Shown here: positions 43,769 through 52,900 of the stretch, one piece after another
Numbering within the stretch: position 1 is the first letter of the stretch
Layout of the letters: the number at the start of each line of letters is the position of its first letter
Source: Pseudomonadota bacterium
Lineage (GTDB): Bacteria > Pseudomonadota > Alphaproteobacteria > Rhodospirillales > Casp-alpha2
DNA length: 59,166 nt
Direction of reading: 5' to 3'
Assembly: GCA_027624235.1 (NCBI GenBank)
Contig: JAQBYB010000008.1
Location: forward strand, 1 to 59,166
Translations under genes and position numbers: made by a program
The notes under the pieces: model-generated
Told to the model about the DNA's origin: nothing
Databases searched by the model: none
Seen by the model: only the letters and a program-made list of their open reading frames with translations

Positions 43769-45034
43769 ATGTTCAAGATCAACGATGAATTATTGAGCGA
43801 GATTCGGGATCGTTTTCGGCACGTCGATCACTGCCCCTACCAGGGCCCGCGCGTTTTTTTTGAGAATGCAGGGGGGGCGCTGACCCTGAAATCCGTGGTC
43901 GAGCGCTCGGCGGAACTGTCGGCGATCCCGGACAACCAGGGCCGCGACAACCCGGCCTCGGACGAATTGGTCCGGCTCATCGATCAGGCCAAGGACGATA
44001 TCCGCAGCTTTCTAGGCGCCGCCAAAGGCCCCGTGTTTGTCGGCGAAAGCGGCACCGAATTGCTGTTCCGGCTGATCAGCGCCGCCGTGCTGGAAGCGCC
44101 GGACGGCGGCGATGTGGTGGGCAGCACCCTGGAGCATCCGGCGTCGGTCAGCGCCTGCGCCCGCTGGGCTAAAATCGCCAACCGCAACTTTGTCCGCGTC
44201 CCGCACAATTCGGAAACCGGCACGGTGACGGTCGAGGATTACCGGCCCTATGTGAGCAAGGACACCCGGGTGGCGACGATCCTACACACCTCGCCGGTGA
44301 CCGGCATGGCCGTCGATGTGGCGGGAATTGCAGCGTTAATTCGGGGCATCTCACCGGATTGCTACATCATCGTCGATGGCATCCAGCATGCGGCCCATGG
44401 CGGGTTGGATATCGATTCCTATGGCATCGACGGCTACGCCATCTCGCCCTACAAGGTGTTCTCCCGGCATGGCTACGGGATCGCCTGGGTGTCGGAGCGT
44501 CTGGGCAGCGTGCCCCATAACAATCTGATCGGCGCCCCTGCCGATCAATGGGATCTCGGCACCCGTGACACCGCGTCGTATGCGACCTTTTCCGATGTCG
44601 TCAACTATTTCGACTGGCTCGGCGGACATTTCACCGAGTCCACTGACCGCCGCGAAAAAATTGTGGCCGCCGGCAAGGCGATCCACCAGCACGAAAAGGT
44701 CCTGACCGATGCCATGTTGTATGGCGTCAGCGGCCAGGACGGCCTGGCGGCGATGTCGGAGGTCACCGTCATCGGCGGCATCGACAACCCGCTGCGCGAG
44801 GGGTTGGTGTCTCTGGCCGTCGAGGGCAAGTCGGCGGTTGAGGTCGTCAGCGCCTTGCGCGAGCAGGGCATTCGGGTGCATGCCCGCAAAAATGACCTTT
44901 ACTCCGGCGGCGTCCTCGCCCCGCTGAAGCTGGAAGACTGCGTCCGGGTGTCGATGTGCCACTACAACACGGAACAGGAAGTGTCCCGGTTTTTGACCGC
45001 GATGCAGTCCATTGTCGGAAATAAAGCGGCCTGA
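43769..45034 (+). CDS. Class V aminotransferase, cysteine desulfurase-like
   Basis: A 421-residue PLP-dependent enzyme. The lysine for PLP is Lys229 in AISPYKVFSRHGYGI; the Asp and His pair that hold the ring appear in IIVDGIQHAAHG; TLEHPASVSACARW forms the earlier substrate part. It lacks the flexible Cys loop of true IscS/SufS enzymes as far as I can see, so sulfur release is not certain; transaminase or lyase activity is equally possible. It starts 200 bases past the SRAP gene and stands alone. N-terminus FKINDELLSEIRDRFRH is normal for its group. Confidence 0.88.
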   Translation: MFKINDELLSEIRDRFRHVDHCPYQGPRVFFENAGGALTLKSVVERSAELSAIPDNQGRDNPASDELVRLIDQAKDDIRSFLGAAKGPVFVGESGTELLFRLISAAVLEAPDGGDVVGSTLEHPASVSACARWAKIANRNFVRVPHNSETGTVTVEDYRPYVSKDTRVATILHTSPVTGMAVDVAGIAALIRGISPDCYIIVDGIQHAAHGGLDIDSYGIDGYAISPYKVFSRHGYGIAWVSERLGSVPHNNLIGAPADQWDLGTRDTASYATFSDVVNYFDWLGGHFTESTDRREKIVAAGKAIHQHEKVLTDAMLYGVSGQDGLAAMSEVTVIGGIDNPLREGLVSLAVEGKSAVEVVSALREQGIRVHARKNDLYSGGVLAPLKLEDCVRVSMCHYNTEQEVSRFLTAMQSIVGNKAA

Positions 45035-45094
45035 CGGCAAATTAACGTCGATACTTCCAATTGATCGTGATGCATGTGTCGTAACAGCCCGGGA

Positions 45095-46123
45095 TCAACG
45101 TTCGCGCGGCGAATCCGTGATATTGACACTCTCCGAAGGTTTCTTGGCGAACATCGACTTGTGCGGCAAAAATACTCCTAGCAACAGCCCACCCAACAAC
45201 CACAAGATCTCTCGGAATCGGCGTACCACCGCCACTGCGACGCCAAGGGAGGGCGAGCCAGTCATCGACGAGTAGACCAGAAAAAAGACTGCCTCTTGCG
45301 TACCAATACTGCCTGGAATGAAGAAGATGCCGTTGCGTACCAGTTGCACCGCGGCCTCGATAATCCAGGCATCCGTAAGCGTCATCTGATGGCCCAGAAA
45401 GATCATCGTGTAATAGATCTCGGCCACGCCCAAACACCAGTTGATAAAGGAAAGCAACAGCGCACCGGCAAAACGGCCACCGTGGTTGGTGTAAAAATCA
45501 ATGAGGCGTTCTTCCATGTCGTTGATATGGTGCAACACCGACCCCAAACGACGGGCGAAGTGGAACCCGGACAGCCAAGTTCCTGTCAGCGATATAATCC
45601 GCCATCTTTGCACCGCAAAAAACAGGATAATCATGGTGCTGAAAACCAATAATCCGATGCCGGCCACAAAACCAAAGGCAGCGTCGAGTGCCGCGGACTG
45701 ACTCATAAAAACAAAGCCAATGATCAGGAACACTACCAGGGCGCAGAGATTGAACGTCTTGGCCAGAATGATCGAGGCCGCGGCTTCCCGATAGCCGATA
45801 TCATATTGTTTCTTGAGTAATTCGATTTTGAGCGGTTCCCCGCCGAGCCCGGCAGCCGGGATCACCGTATTGAAGACTTCCGATATCATGCGAAGTTTCC
45901 ACGCGCGATAGGTCCATCGCGCGTTGAGGGGAACCTTCACCAGGGCCATTTGCCAGGCGATGGTATCCACGATAAAAGCGACTAAATAAAGCGCCAGCAG
46001 CACAAGTATGCCGAATCCGATGTTTTTGATCTGGGACGCCACTTCGGCGATGTCGACCTCCGCCAACACCATTCCCAGCAGCACGAGCCCCAACAACAGA
46101 TAAAGGATCTTTAGAATTCGCAC
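45095..46123 (-). CDS. Flippase-like membrane protein (UPF0104 / lysyl-PG synthase TM domain type)
   Basis: A polytopic protein of about 342 residues. GTG at 46123 is chosen because it sits 14 bases after the previous stop codon; the open frame reaching 46225 would overlap that gene and add a basic non-typical stretch. The fold has about eight helices with IPAAGLGGEPLKIELLKKQY, a motif typical of MprF-like flippase domains, and FFIPGSIGTQEAVFFL near the end. No aminoacyl-transferase domain is attached. Its partner gene 46138-46815 makes a CDP-alcohol phospholipid synthase, so the pair may make and move one lipid across the membrane; inferred from adjacency only. Confidence 0.82.
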   Translation of the reverse strand: MRILKILYLLLGLVLLGMVLAEVDIAEVASQIKNIGFGILVLLALYLVAFIVDTIAWQMALVKVPLNARWTYRAWKLRMISEVFNTVIPAAGLGGEPLKIELLKKQYDIGYREAAASIILAKTFNLCALVVFLIIGFVFMSQSAALDAAFGFVAGIGLLVFSTMIILFFAVQRWRIISLTGTWLSGFHFARRLGSVLHHINDMEERLIDFYTNHGGRFAGALLLSFINWCLGVAEIYYTMIFLGHQMTLTDAWIIEAAVQLVRNGIFFIPGSIGTQEAVFFLVYSSMTGSPSLGVAVAVVRRFREILWLLGGLLLGVFLPHKSMFAKKPSESVNITDSPRER

Positions 46124-46137
46124 GGCCGGAGAAGTCC

Positions 46138-46815
46138 CTATAAGTGATATTGGTCGGCGCCGCGCACGAACTTGGTTGCCCAGTAGACCTGCGAGCCGAT
46201 TGCGCCTGCTGGCAACAGCAGCCACGTGAAATTAAATAGCGCGAGAATAAAAACTAAGAAACAAAAATTAGCCCGAGACAGCTCGCGGAAGATAAAGACC
46301 GCCCATTCGTGCCATTTATCGGGCCTTTTCGCTTCCTCGGGCGACTCATGGCCGGTACGGGCTTTGTCGCCGAGGCGGCGCTTTTCGCGGCGTTCTACGA
46401 TCTTGCCGACGATTGAATTGAGCACCGCGCCGCCTGCCGCGATCCATCCCAGCCACATCCACACGTCGTTGCCTTCGGCCCGAGCCGTGCCGATTCCCAA
46501 CGCCAGGAAAAAGCTGGTATGGACGGCCCAGTCGCTGAAATCGTCAAAATGGCGGCCGAATTCGGAGCACTGGTTCTTGGCTCGCGCGATTTCGCCGTCG
46601 CAGTTATCGAACACGTAACAAGCAATCAAGAATAGGGATCCCAGCACCGTCATTTCCCATTTTCCCGGCAGCATAAAGGCACTGGAAATGAGTCCGCACC
46701 CTAAGGAGGCGGCAGTCACTTGATTTGCGCTGAACGACGTTTTTAAGAGCACCCGAGATACGGGCCGCGCCATCAGACGGATGATCGGAAAAAACAACAA
46801 GGAGGGCTTACCCAT
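46138..46815 (-). CDS. CDP-alcohol phosphatidyltransferase
   Basis: A 225-residue inner-membrane enzyme that transfers a phosphatidyl (or other lipid phosphate) from CDP-diacylglycerol to an alcohol. The signature D-x2-D-G-x2-A-R-x8-G-x3-D-x3-D is complete in DNCDGEIARAKNQCSEFG followed by RHFDDFSDW. The alcohol acceptor (inositol, glycerol phosphate and so on) cannot be told. AGGA lies 9 bases before the ATG at 46815. It is followed after 14 bases by the flippase-like gene. A 21-base tandem duplication lies upstream. Confidence 0.88.
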   Translation of the reverse strand: MGKPSLLFFPIIRLMARPVSRVLLKTSFSANQVTAASLGCGLISSAFMLPGKWEMTVLGSLFLIACYVFDNCDGEIARAKNQCSEFGRHFDDFSDWAVHTSFFLALGIGTARAEGNDVWMWLGWIAAGGAVLNSIVGKIVERREKRRLGDKARTGHESPEEAKRPDKWHEWAVFIFRELSRANFCFLVFILALFNFTWLLLPAGAIGSQVYWATKFVRGADQYHL

Positions 46816-46858
46816 CAATCACTATCCTGCTATCTCCACTTGAATAAAAGCAGCCTTA

Positions 46859-46900
46859 CCTTAAACGCAATCGCACTGACCTTAAACGCAATCGCACTGA
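46859..46900. repeat. Tandem 21-base duplication
   Basis: The sequence from CCTTAAACGCAATCG to CACTGA occurs twice without a break at 46859-46879 and 46880-46900, with no mismatch. It lies 44 bases upstream of the CDP-alcohol phosphatidyltransferase start, where it could double a regulator site or simply be a slippage product. Confidence 0.85.
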
Positions 46901-46979
46901 TTTTCCCGCATAAACGCCTAACCGGGGACGAGGCCCGCTTATGACCCGAATGTATGGACCGGCTGCCTCCCATTAGCGG

Positions 46980-47590
46980 TCATTTCCAGACCGGAAGCGT
47001 GAAGTATAATGTGCTGCCCTTTCGAGGTTCACTTTCCATCCAGATACGCCCCCCCAGGCGTTCAACGATCCGTTTAACGGTTGCAAGACCGATCCCGGTG
47101 CCTTCATACCGGGCGTCATTGTGCGCCCGCGCGAAAATCAAGAACACCTTTTCAGCATCCTTCGGGTCGATGCCGATACCATTGTCATGAACCCAAATCT
47201 ACTGTTTCCCGCCGCCATTCTGGTGGCGGATTTCGATCTCTATGGGTTCTTCTTGGTGAGAATACTTAACGGCGTTATGGATGAGGTTCTTTTACACCTG
47301 ATAAACCCGCGAAGGCGTGCCGCGCACCGATGGTAGGTTTTGAGGCACGGTGATCCGGGCGTTGGACATTTCGATTTCCGACGAGAGGTCATCCATGACA
47401 TCTTGCACGACCTCCGAAAGCTCGACGTTGTCGATAGCGTTTTCCTCAACCTCGATACGCGAATTGTTGAGCATATCCCTGATCATATTGGACATACGGC
47501 TGACTCCGGACAAAGCCAGGTCGATGTATTGATTGACGCCGTCAAAACACGACGGTGAAAGCGTCTCTGTAAGAATTTGCAGTTTCCATG
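46980..47590 (-). pseudogene. Histidine kinase 3' fragment with two stop codons
   Basis: Reading the minus strand in one frame gives the end of a sensor kinase: NMIRDMLNNSRIEVEENAID (DHp helix 2), NLIHNAVKYS (N-box), [17 protein letters not shown] (G1), [19 protein letters not shown] (G2), ending YFTLPVWK. Two codons in the same frame are stops: TAA just before KNLIHN and TAG just before IWVHDN. The H-box and all sensing parts are missing; the fragment ends against the ATP-grasp gene. The sequence is still clearly recognisable, so decay is recent. Confidence 0.85.
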
Positions 47591-47599
47591 TTGCAACCG

Positions 47600-48673
47600 T
47601 CAGCGGCGCGCCTTTAGCCGCGCCAGCGTCGCGGCGGCGAGCGGCGCGAGGGCGTCGTCGGGGAACGGATACACCGAGCTGACGTTGATTTCGCACAGCA
47701 CGTAGGTATCGGCGCCGGCCGTGTCCTTCGGCCCGTACAGCAGGTCTGCGTCCCAGATGACGGGCAACCGTGCCGCATCGATTGAAAGTGTCTGACAAAG
47801 CTCCGCCACCCACTCGTTTTCCAACTTGCCTTTCATCGGCTGAAAATCCGACCGCGTTGGGGGGTAGTAAAGACGCGGCCCGGGTTCCGGCGGTGTGCCG
47901 TTGTCGGCATCAGGTTCGATGGGATAGAGCGCATTAACCAGTTGCTCCCCGAAGCCGGCGACTCGGTCGCCAATCAGGTAACAACGCACCATGCCGTCGG
48001 TTAATCGCGGCTGATAGACCTGATCAATGATCGGGCCGTTGCTGTTAAAATAGGGTTCGCATCGTTGCAGGAATTCACCGAGTGAAATCTTCTCTTCAGC
48101 ACTGCCGCGCTTTGCGTGCCTGATACGCACGTGCGTATCAGGCGTCAACACCAGGAGCCCATCAACGACAGTTGTTGCCACCTCGACCTTCCAGACGCCG
48201 GAGCCGCTTTGCCCGCGATTTAGTTTGAGGACACGCGGCGCTCCCTCCGCTAGGGAACGAGGCAGTTCTTCACTTAATACCTGCATTGTCCGGTAGAGAC
48301 GGGTGTCGCAGCCCCAGCTCATAAATCGCGTGCGATAGAGGACTTCCTTGGTTCCCATCTTGCGGATGACTTCGGGATGCGCGCTAACAAATATGCCCGC
48401 GCGGGCGACGTCCTCGAGCAACGCATCAAGTATGGACCGATCACGGTCTTGCTCAAGCGGATTGACCCAGACCAGCACGCCATCGACGCGGAGAAGCTGT
48501 GCACGCACCTCCTCGACTAACTCATTCGCAAAAGGTGCACCTTCGACCTCAATACCGACCCCGCGAAGCGCAGCAGCGATTTTGGCAAGGCGTGTATTTT
48601 CTAAATCAATCGAATGCCTCTGAGCGGACTCAGACGGGAACAGGAGTGCTACTCGGTAACGTTTATTCGCCAT
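47600..48673 (-). CDS. ATP-grasp family protein (Cj0069-like)
   Basis: A 357-residue protein with an ATP-grasp layout: N-terminal VALLFPSESAQRHSIDLENT, a central lid with VLKLNRGQSGSGVWKVEV, and the Mg-binding end WDADLLYGP to CEINVSSVYPFPDDA. The enzymes make carboxylate-amine bonds using ATP, but the substrate here is not known. It resembles the Cj0069 group as I recall it. It is intact although it lies between a kinase pseudogene and IS remnants. No other peptide-ligase or lipid gene is directly joined to it. Confidence 0.75.
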   Translation of the reverse strand: MANKRYRVALLFPSESAQRHSIDLENTRLAKIAAALRGVGIEVEGAPFANELVEEVRAQLLRVDGVLVWVNPLEQDRDRSILDALLEDVARAGIFVSAHPEVIRKMGTKEVLYRTRFMSWGCDTRLYRTMQVLSEELPRSLAEGAPRVLKLNRGQSGSGVWKVEVATTVVDGLLVLTPDTHVRIRHAKRGSAEEKISLGEFLQRCEPYFNSNGPIIDQVYQPRLTDGMVRCYLIGDRVAGFGEQLVNALYPIEPDADNGTPPEPGPRLYYPPTRSDFQPMKGKLENEWVAELCQTLSIDAARLPVIWDADLLYGPKDTAGADTYVLCEINVSSVYPFPDDALAPLAAATLARLKARR

Positions 48674-48753
48674 TCTCTTTCATAACCATCTTGAAGGGCA
48701 TAGTCAGACCAAATTGGCTGGAGTGACCTGATGAGGTACATTAGCCTCTGTAA

Positions 48754-48924
48754 ATGCACAATCCATTCCGGTATTTCAGCAGTTCACCTGAGGTGATCCG
48801 CCTCGCGGTAATGATGTATATCCGCTACCCACTGTCACTTCGGCAGGTAGAGGATATTCTGTTCGAGCGTGGCATCGATATCTGCCCCGAGACGGATCGG
48901 TTCTGGTGGAGTAGGTTCGGTCCC
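48754..48924 (+). mobile_element. IS6-family transposase N-terminal remnant
   Basis: Fifty-seven residues match the start of IS6-family transposases: NPFRYFSSSPEVIRLAVMMY, IRYPLSLRQVEDILFERGID and RFWWSRFGP. After GP the frame runs into unrelated codons and stops at 48951. The catalytic DDE part is absent, as are terminal repeats. The break coincides with the start of an IS30 remnant on the other strand. Confidence 0.85.
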
Positions 48925-48991
48925 ACAACTCCGTCTTCTCTGCCGTACTAAACCCTCGACGATATCTTTGCTTCATCCGCAGACACGCCAT
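48917..48991 (-). mobile_element. IS30-family transposase N-terminal remnant
   Basis: The minus strand reads MACLRMKQRYRRGFSTAEK and then TELWDR, matching the N-terminal helix-turn-helix of IS30 transposases, before passing into the IS6 remnant. Sequence beyond its start codon (about 48992-49024) might be the element's left end, but I cannot show its terminal repeat. Nothing further of the element remains. Confidence 0.7.
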
Positions 48992-49075
48992 CTTTGTGTT
49001 TAAGATAAAGTGTTGCGTCGATCAGTTGAGACCACCCCCCGAAAGCGGACGTTGGTTAAACTGACCGACTAGACT

Positions 49076-49143
49076 GGAAACTGTCTCCCCAATGGCCTAA
49101 CGTCTGGGCCATGGAAAAAGACAGGAAAACCGTCATCATTACC
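49076..49143 (+). repeat. Repeated leader, copy 2 (intact SDR gene)
   Basis: It matches 38411-38478 through the upstream region and the first ten codons. TAACGT at 49098-49103 ends 7 bases before the SDR ATG, no ribosome binding site is seen, and GGAAAC sits near the -35 position in both copies. This fits a leaderless promoter-start unit. Confidence 0.75.
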
Positions 49144-49851
49144 GGCGCCAGTCGCGGCATCGGCCACACCACGGCCAGGATGTTCCTGGATCGCGGCTGG
49201 CGGATCATCACCTGTTCGCGTGAAGAAACCCCCGAGGCCTGCAAGCGCGACCCCAATTGGACCTGCCATATCCCGACCGATCTGGGCGATGCCGACAGCC
49301 TTGCCAACTTCATCAAGGAGGCCAATGCCGTGCTCGGTGACCAGCCGCTGCACGCCTTGATCAACAATGCCGGGATGTCGCCTAAATCCGAATACAAGGA
49401 ACGGCTCGGCTGCCTGAACGGTGATCTTGATGCCTGGCACGATGTTTTCGAACTCAATCTGTTCGCGCCGCTGAAACTCAGCCGCGGATTCGCCTCGGCG
49501 CTGCACAAAGGCGGCGGCGCCATCGTCAACATCACCTCCATCGCCGGGCACAAAATCCACCCGTTCGCCGGCTCGGCGTATTCGATTTCGAAAGCCGCCC
49601 TGTCGGGCCTGACTCGTGAGATGGCCAATGAATTCGCCGAATTGGGGGTGCGCGTCAACGCCGTCGCCCCCGGCGAAATCGAAACAGAAATGGTCGGCCC
49701 CGAATATGAAATGCTGATCCCGCGCATTCCCCTGAACCGCATGGGCACGCCCGAAGACGTCGCCGGTACTGTCTTTTACCTGTGCTCCGAGGATTCCGTC
49801 TACGTTACCGGCGCCGAAATCTGGGTGACCGGCGGCCAGCATTTGTTTTAG
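49111..49851 (+). CDS. Short-chain dehydrogenase/reductase
   Basis: A 246-residue NAD(P)H-dependent SDR. It has the cofactor motif TGASRGIGHTTARMF, NNAGMS, the catalytic Ser in NITSIAG, Tyr and Lys in YSISKAALSGL, and VTGAEIWVTGGQHLF at the end. The substrate cannot be told. No ribosome binding site is seen; the -10-like TAACGT ends 7 bases before the ATG, so the mRNA may be leaderless. A duplicate of its leader and first ten codons lies before the CDF gene at 38.4 kb. Confidence 0.92.
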   Translation: MEKDRKTVIITGASRGIGHTTARMFLDRGWRIITCSREETPEACKRDPNWTCHIPTDLGDADSLANFIKEANAVLGDQPLHALINNAGMSPKSEYKERLGCLNGDLDAWHDVFELNLFAPLKLSRGFASALHKGGGAIVNITSIAGHKIHPFAGSAYSISKAALSGLTREMANEFAELGVRVNAVAPGEIETEMVGPEYEMLIPRIPLNRMGTPEDVAGTVFYLCSEDSVYVTGAEIWVTGGQHLF

Positions 49852-49892
49852 GCTAAACTTTTCCACATCTTGTGATAAATACCCCTTTTACC

Positions 49893-49907
49893 CACTGTAT
49901 ATAGCGG
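49893..49907. promoter_or_regulatory. Near copy of the 13679 palindrome
   Basis: CACTGTATATAGCGG differs from the palindrome region at 13679-13693 at two of 15 positions. It lies 57 bases before the giant coiled-coil gene. Shared binding by one regulator is possible, chance resemblance too. Confidence 0.3.
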
Positions 49908-49963
49908 TGTATGATCCCGCCTGACCCCTGGATGGTCGGACGGATTAGGGTGGGACTGTAAGC

Positions 49964-52900
49964 ATGGCCGAAAGGCAAAGCGAAAGCGCCGCTAAAAAGG
50001 CGACCGGTCAAGCGGGTGAGCAACCGGGCGTCCTTCCCGACCCCAATGAGGCGTCTGAAGGCGTCCGGGAAGACGGGGCGCTTAGCGACGGCGATGACTG
50101 GAACAAGCCCTTTCATGTACGCTACCGGCTGTACACCATTGCCGGTGTCATCCTGTCCGCCGCCTGGATTAAAGGCTCCTATGATTACGTCGAAGGGATG
50201 CTCGGTTGGAGCAACCTGGGCGAGTTGCTGCCGCACGAATTGGGCGGTATTGCCGCCGGCGCCTTTACGCCGTTGGCGTTGTTGTGGATGGTGATTGCGT
50301 TCTGGGAACGCGGGCAAAGCCTGAAACACGATACCGAGGCCCTGCGCTGGCACATGCGCCGCCTGATCTATCCCTCCGACAAGGCCGAGACCCGGGTCCG
50401 TGAAATTACCGAAGCCCTCCGCCGTCAATCCCGTGACCTGACCCAGGCTTCGGAAGAGGCGTTGAAGCGGGGCGAAAAAGCCAGCGACATGGTTCGCCAG
50501 CGGGCCTTGGAATTGTCCCAGGTGTCCGAGGATGCTGACCTGCGGGCGCACGCCATCGCCGAAGCGTTGCGCCAACAAACCATCGAATTACAGAGCGTTT
50601 CCGAGCGCGCCGCCGAACGGGCGCGGGAGACGGGGGATGTGCTTAACCTGCGCACCCGTGATTTAACGGTAAGTTCCGACCGGGCCTCGGCGCGGACCGA
50701 GGATCTGGCCGAGATCCTTCGCCGCCGAACCGATGAATTGACCGAGGCCGCCGATAACGCCTCTGCCCGCACCCACGAGACGGCGGACGCCCTGAAGGCG
50801 CGGACCGATCATCTCGGCGCCGTTTCAGTGGAAGCCGCCGCCCGCACCGAACAGGCCGGCCAGGCCATGGAGCAACGGATCGAGTCGTATCGGCAGTCCG
50901 CCGAGGAGGCCGTGGCGACCATCCGCGCCGGCACCACGCAGACCGGCGAAATTCTGGATCAACGGGTCGAGGCGATCTTGCGGTCTGCCGATGATTCCGT
51001 TTCGATCATTCGTAATGGCGCCGATCAGGCAGGCGATGCCCTGGAGCAACGGATTGAGGCATTTCGTCAATCGACGCAGGAGGCCGTGGCGACCATCCGC
51101 GCCGGCACCACGCAGACCGGTGAAATTCTGGATCAGCGCATCGAGGCCCTGATGCGGTCCGCGGAAGACTCCGTTTCGATCATTCGAGACGGCACCGAAC
51201 AGGCGGGCGAGATATTAAATCAACGCATCGATGCCTTAAAGCGGTCCGCCGAGGGCTCCATCTCCGTCGTCCGCGCCGGCGCGGAAAATCTGCAGGGCCA
51301 TGTCCAGGATATGAACCAGCATATTGATACCGCCACCGGCCAGGCCGATGTCATGCGCGAAACTCTGGCCAATCAGACCAATGCGTTGAATACCACCGCC
51401 GAGCTTGTTCGGGTCAAAACATCGGAAATAGAAGTCAACCTTGCCAGGCAATCGGAAGCCCTGAACGAAACGTCCGATAGGGTCACCGGGAAAATCCGGG
51501 ACATGGGCGATGGCCTTAGGGAGCATTCCCAAACCCTGATCGCGGCCACCGAAAAAGCCACCGAACGGGTCAAGGGCACCGGCGACGCCTTCCGGCAGCA
51601 GTCCCGTGAAATGATTGAATTGTCGGCCAAGACGGCGGCTGGCGCCGAGGCCGTCGGTGAACGTCTGAAACTCTCCTCGCGCGAATTGACGACGATCACC
51701 GAAAAAGTGATGGCCCAGGTGGGTGACGTCGGCGACCAGTTGCAGGCACGGTCCCGTGAACTGTCGGAAACCGCCGACCAGGCCGTCGGGCGCGTCGGTG
51801 AGGTCGGCATGACGCTGAACGAACGCGCCGACACGTTGGCCAAGATCGCCAATCAGGGCGTCCTTCGGATCGGCGCCGCCGGTGACGCGCTGCGCCAACG
51901 AAGTAACGAAATGTCGTCAGTCTCTGAAAAGGCAGGCGGCCAGATCAGCGACCTTGCCGAGGCCTTGTACAAGAATTCCGCGGAACTGACCCGCGTTTCC
52001 GACAAAGGCGTCGCCGATGTTGCCAGCGCCCGCCAGGCGCTGAGTCAGGCGTCAATCAATATCGGCACGACGACGGCAAGCGCCACGGAGGCCGTCGAGG
52101 CCTTCGGTAAGCATTTGACCGATATCGGCGGAACCTCGGAAATCGCGACGATCAGACTCCAGGAACTCGGCGCCATGGTGCATGACCGCGCGCAAGGGCT
52201 GAGCCAGGCCACCACCAAGGCCACCGGGAACGTCGAAGGGATGGCCAGATTGCTGGACGACAACGCCCACCGTCTGGTGCAGGTGTCCGCGCGCGCCGCC
52301 AAGATGATGTTGAACGCCGGCCGGGTGATGGACCAACGCTCAACCGATTTTGACAATGCCGGGGAAAAGGCCGGGGAAACGTTGCGGACGTTCGGCGATG
52401 ATTTGCGCCGCTCTCTCGCAGACGTGATCGAATCGTCCGATTCGGCGGCGGGAAAAATCCGCGTCGTCGCCGAGGCGTTGACCAGGAATTCCGATGTCCT
52501 GGCTCAAACCGGCGGCAAAGCGGTCGCCGATGTAGACAAGGCCGGCAGCGCTTTCCAGGACCGTTCCCGCGAATTGGAAAGCGGCTCTGACCGGGCCGCC
52601 CAGTTGCTGGCCCTGGTCACCGAGGTCATGCGCCGCCAGGCCGAGGATTTGGCCAATGTCTCAGGGCGGGCCTCGGAACAGATGGACGCCATGTCGGCAT
52701 CTCTGGAAAAACGAACGCAGGAGATGGAAAAAGTCAGCAATGAAACCACTGGGCGCCTATCCGCAGTCGATAAGGACCTGCGCGAAAAGACAGACCGGCT
52801 GGGCTCGGTATCGGATCTGGCGGTTGCCCGCGTTTCCAATGTCACCGGGGTTCTGAAGGAAGGCGCCCAGCAATTGAGTAAAGCCTCCGAGGCGGCGACG

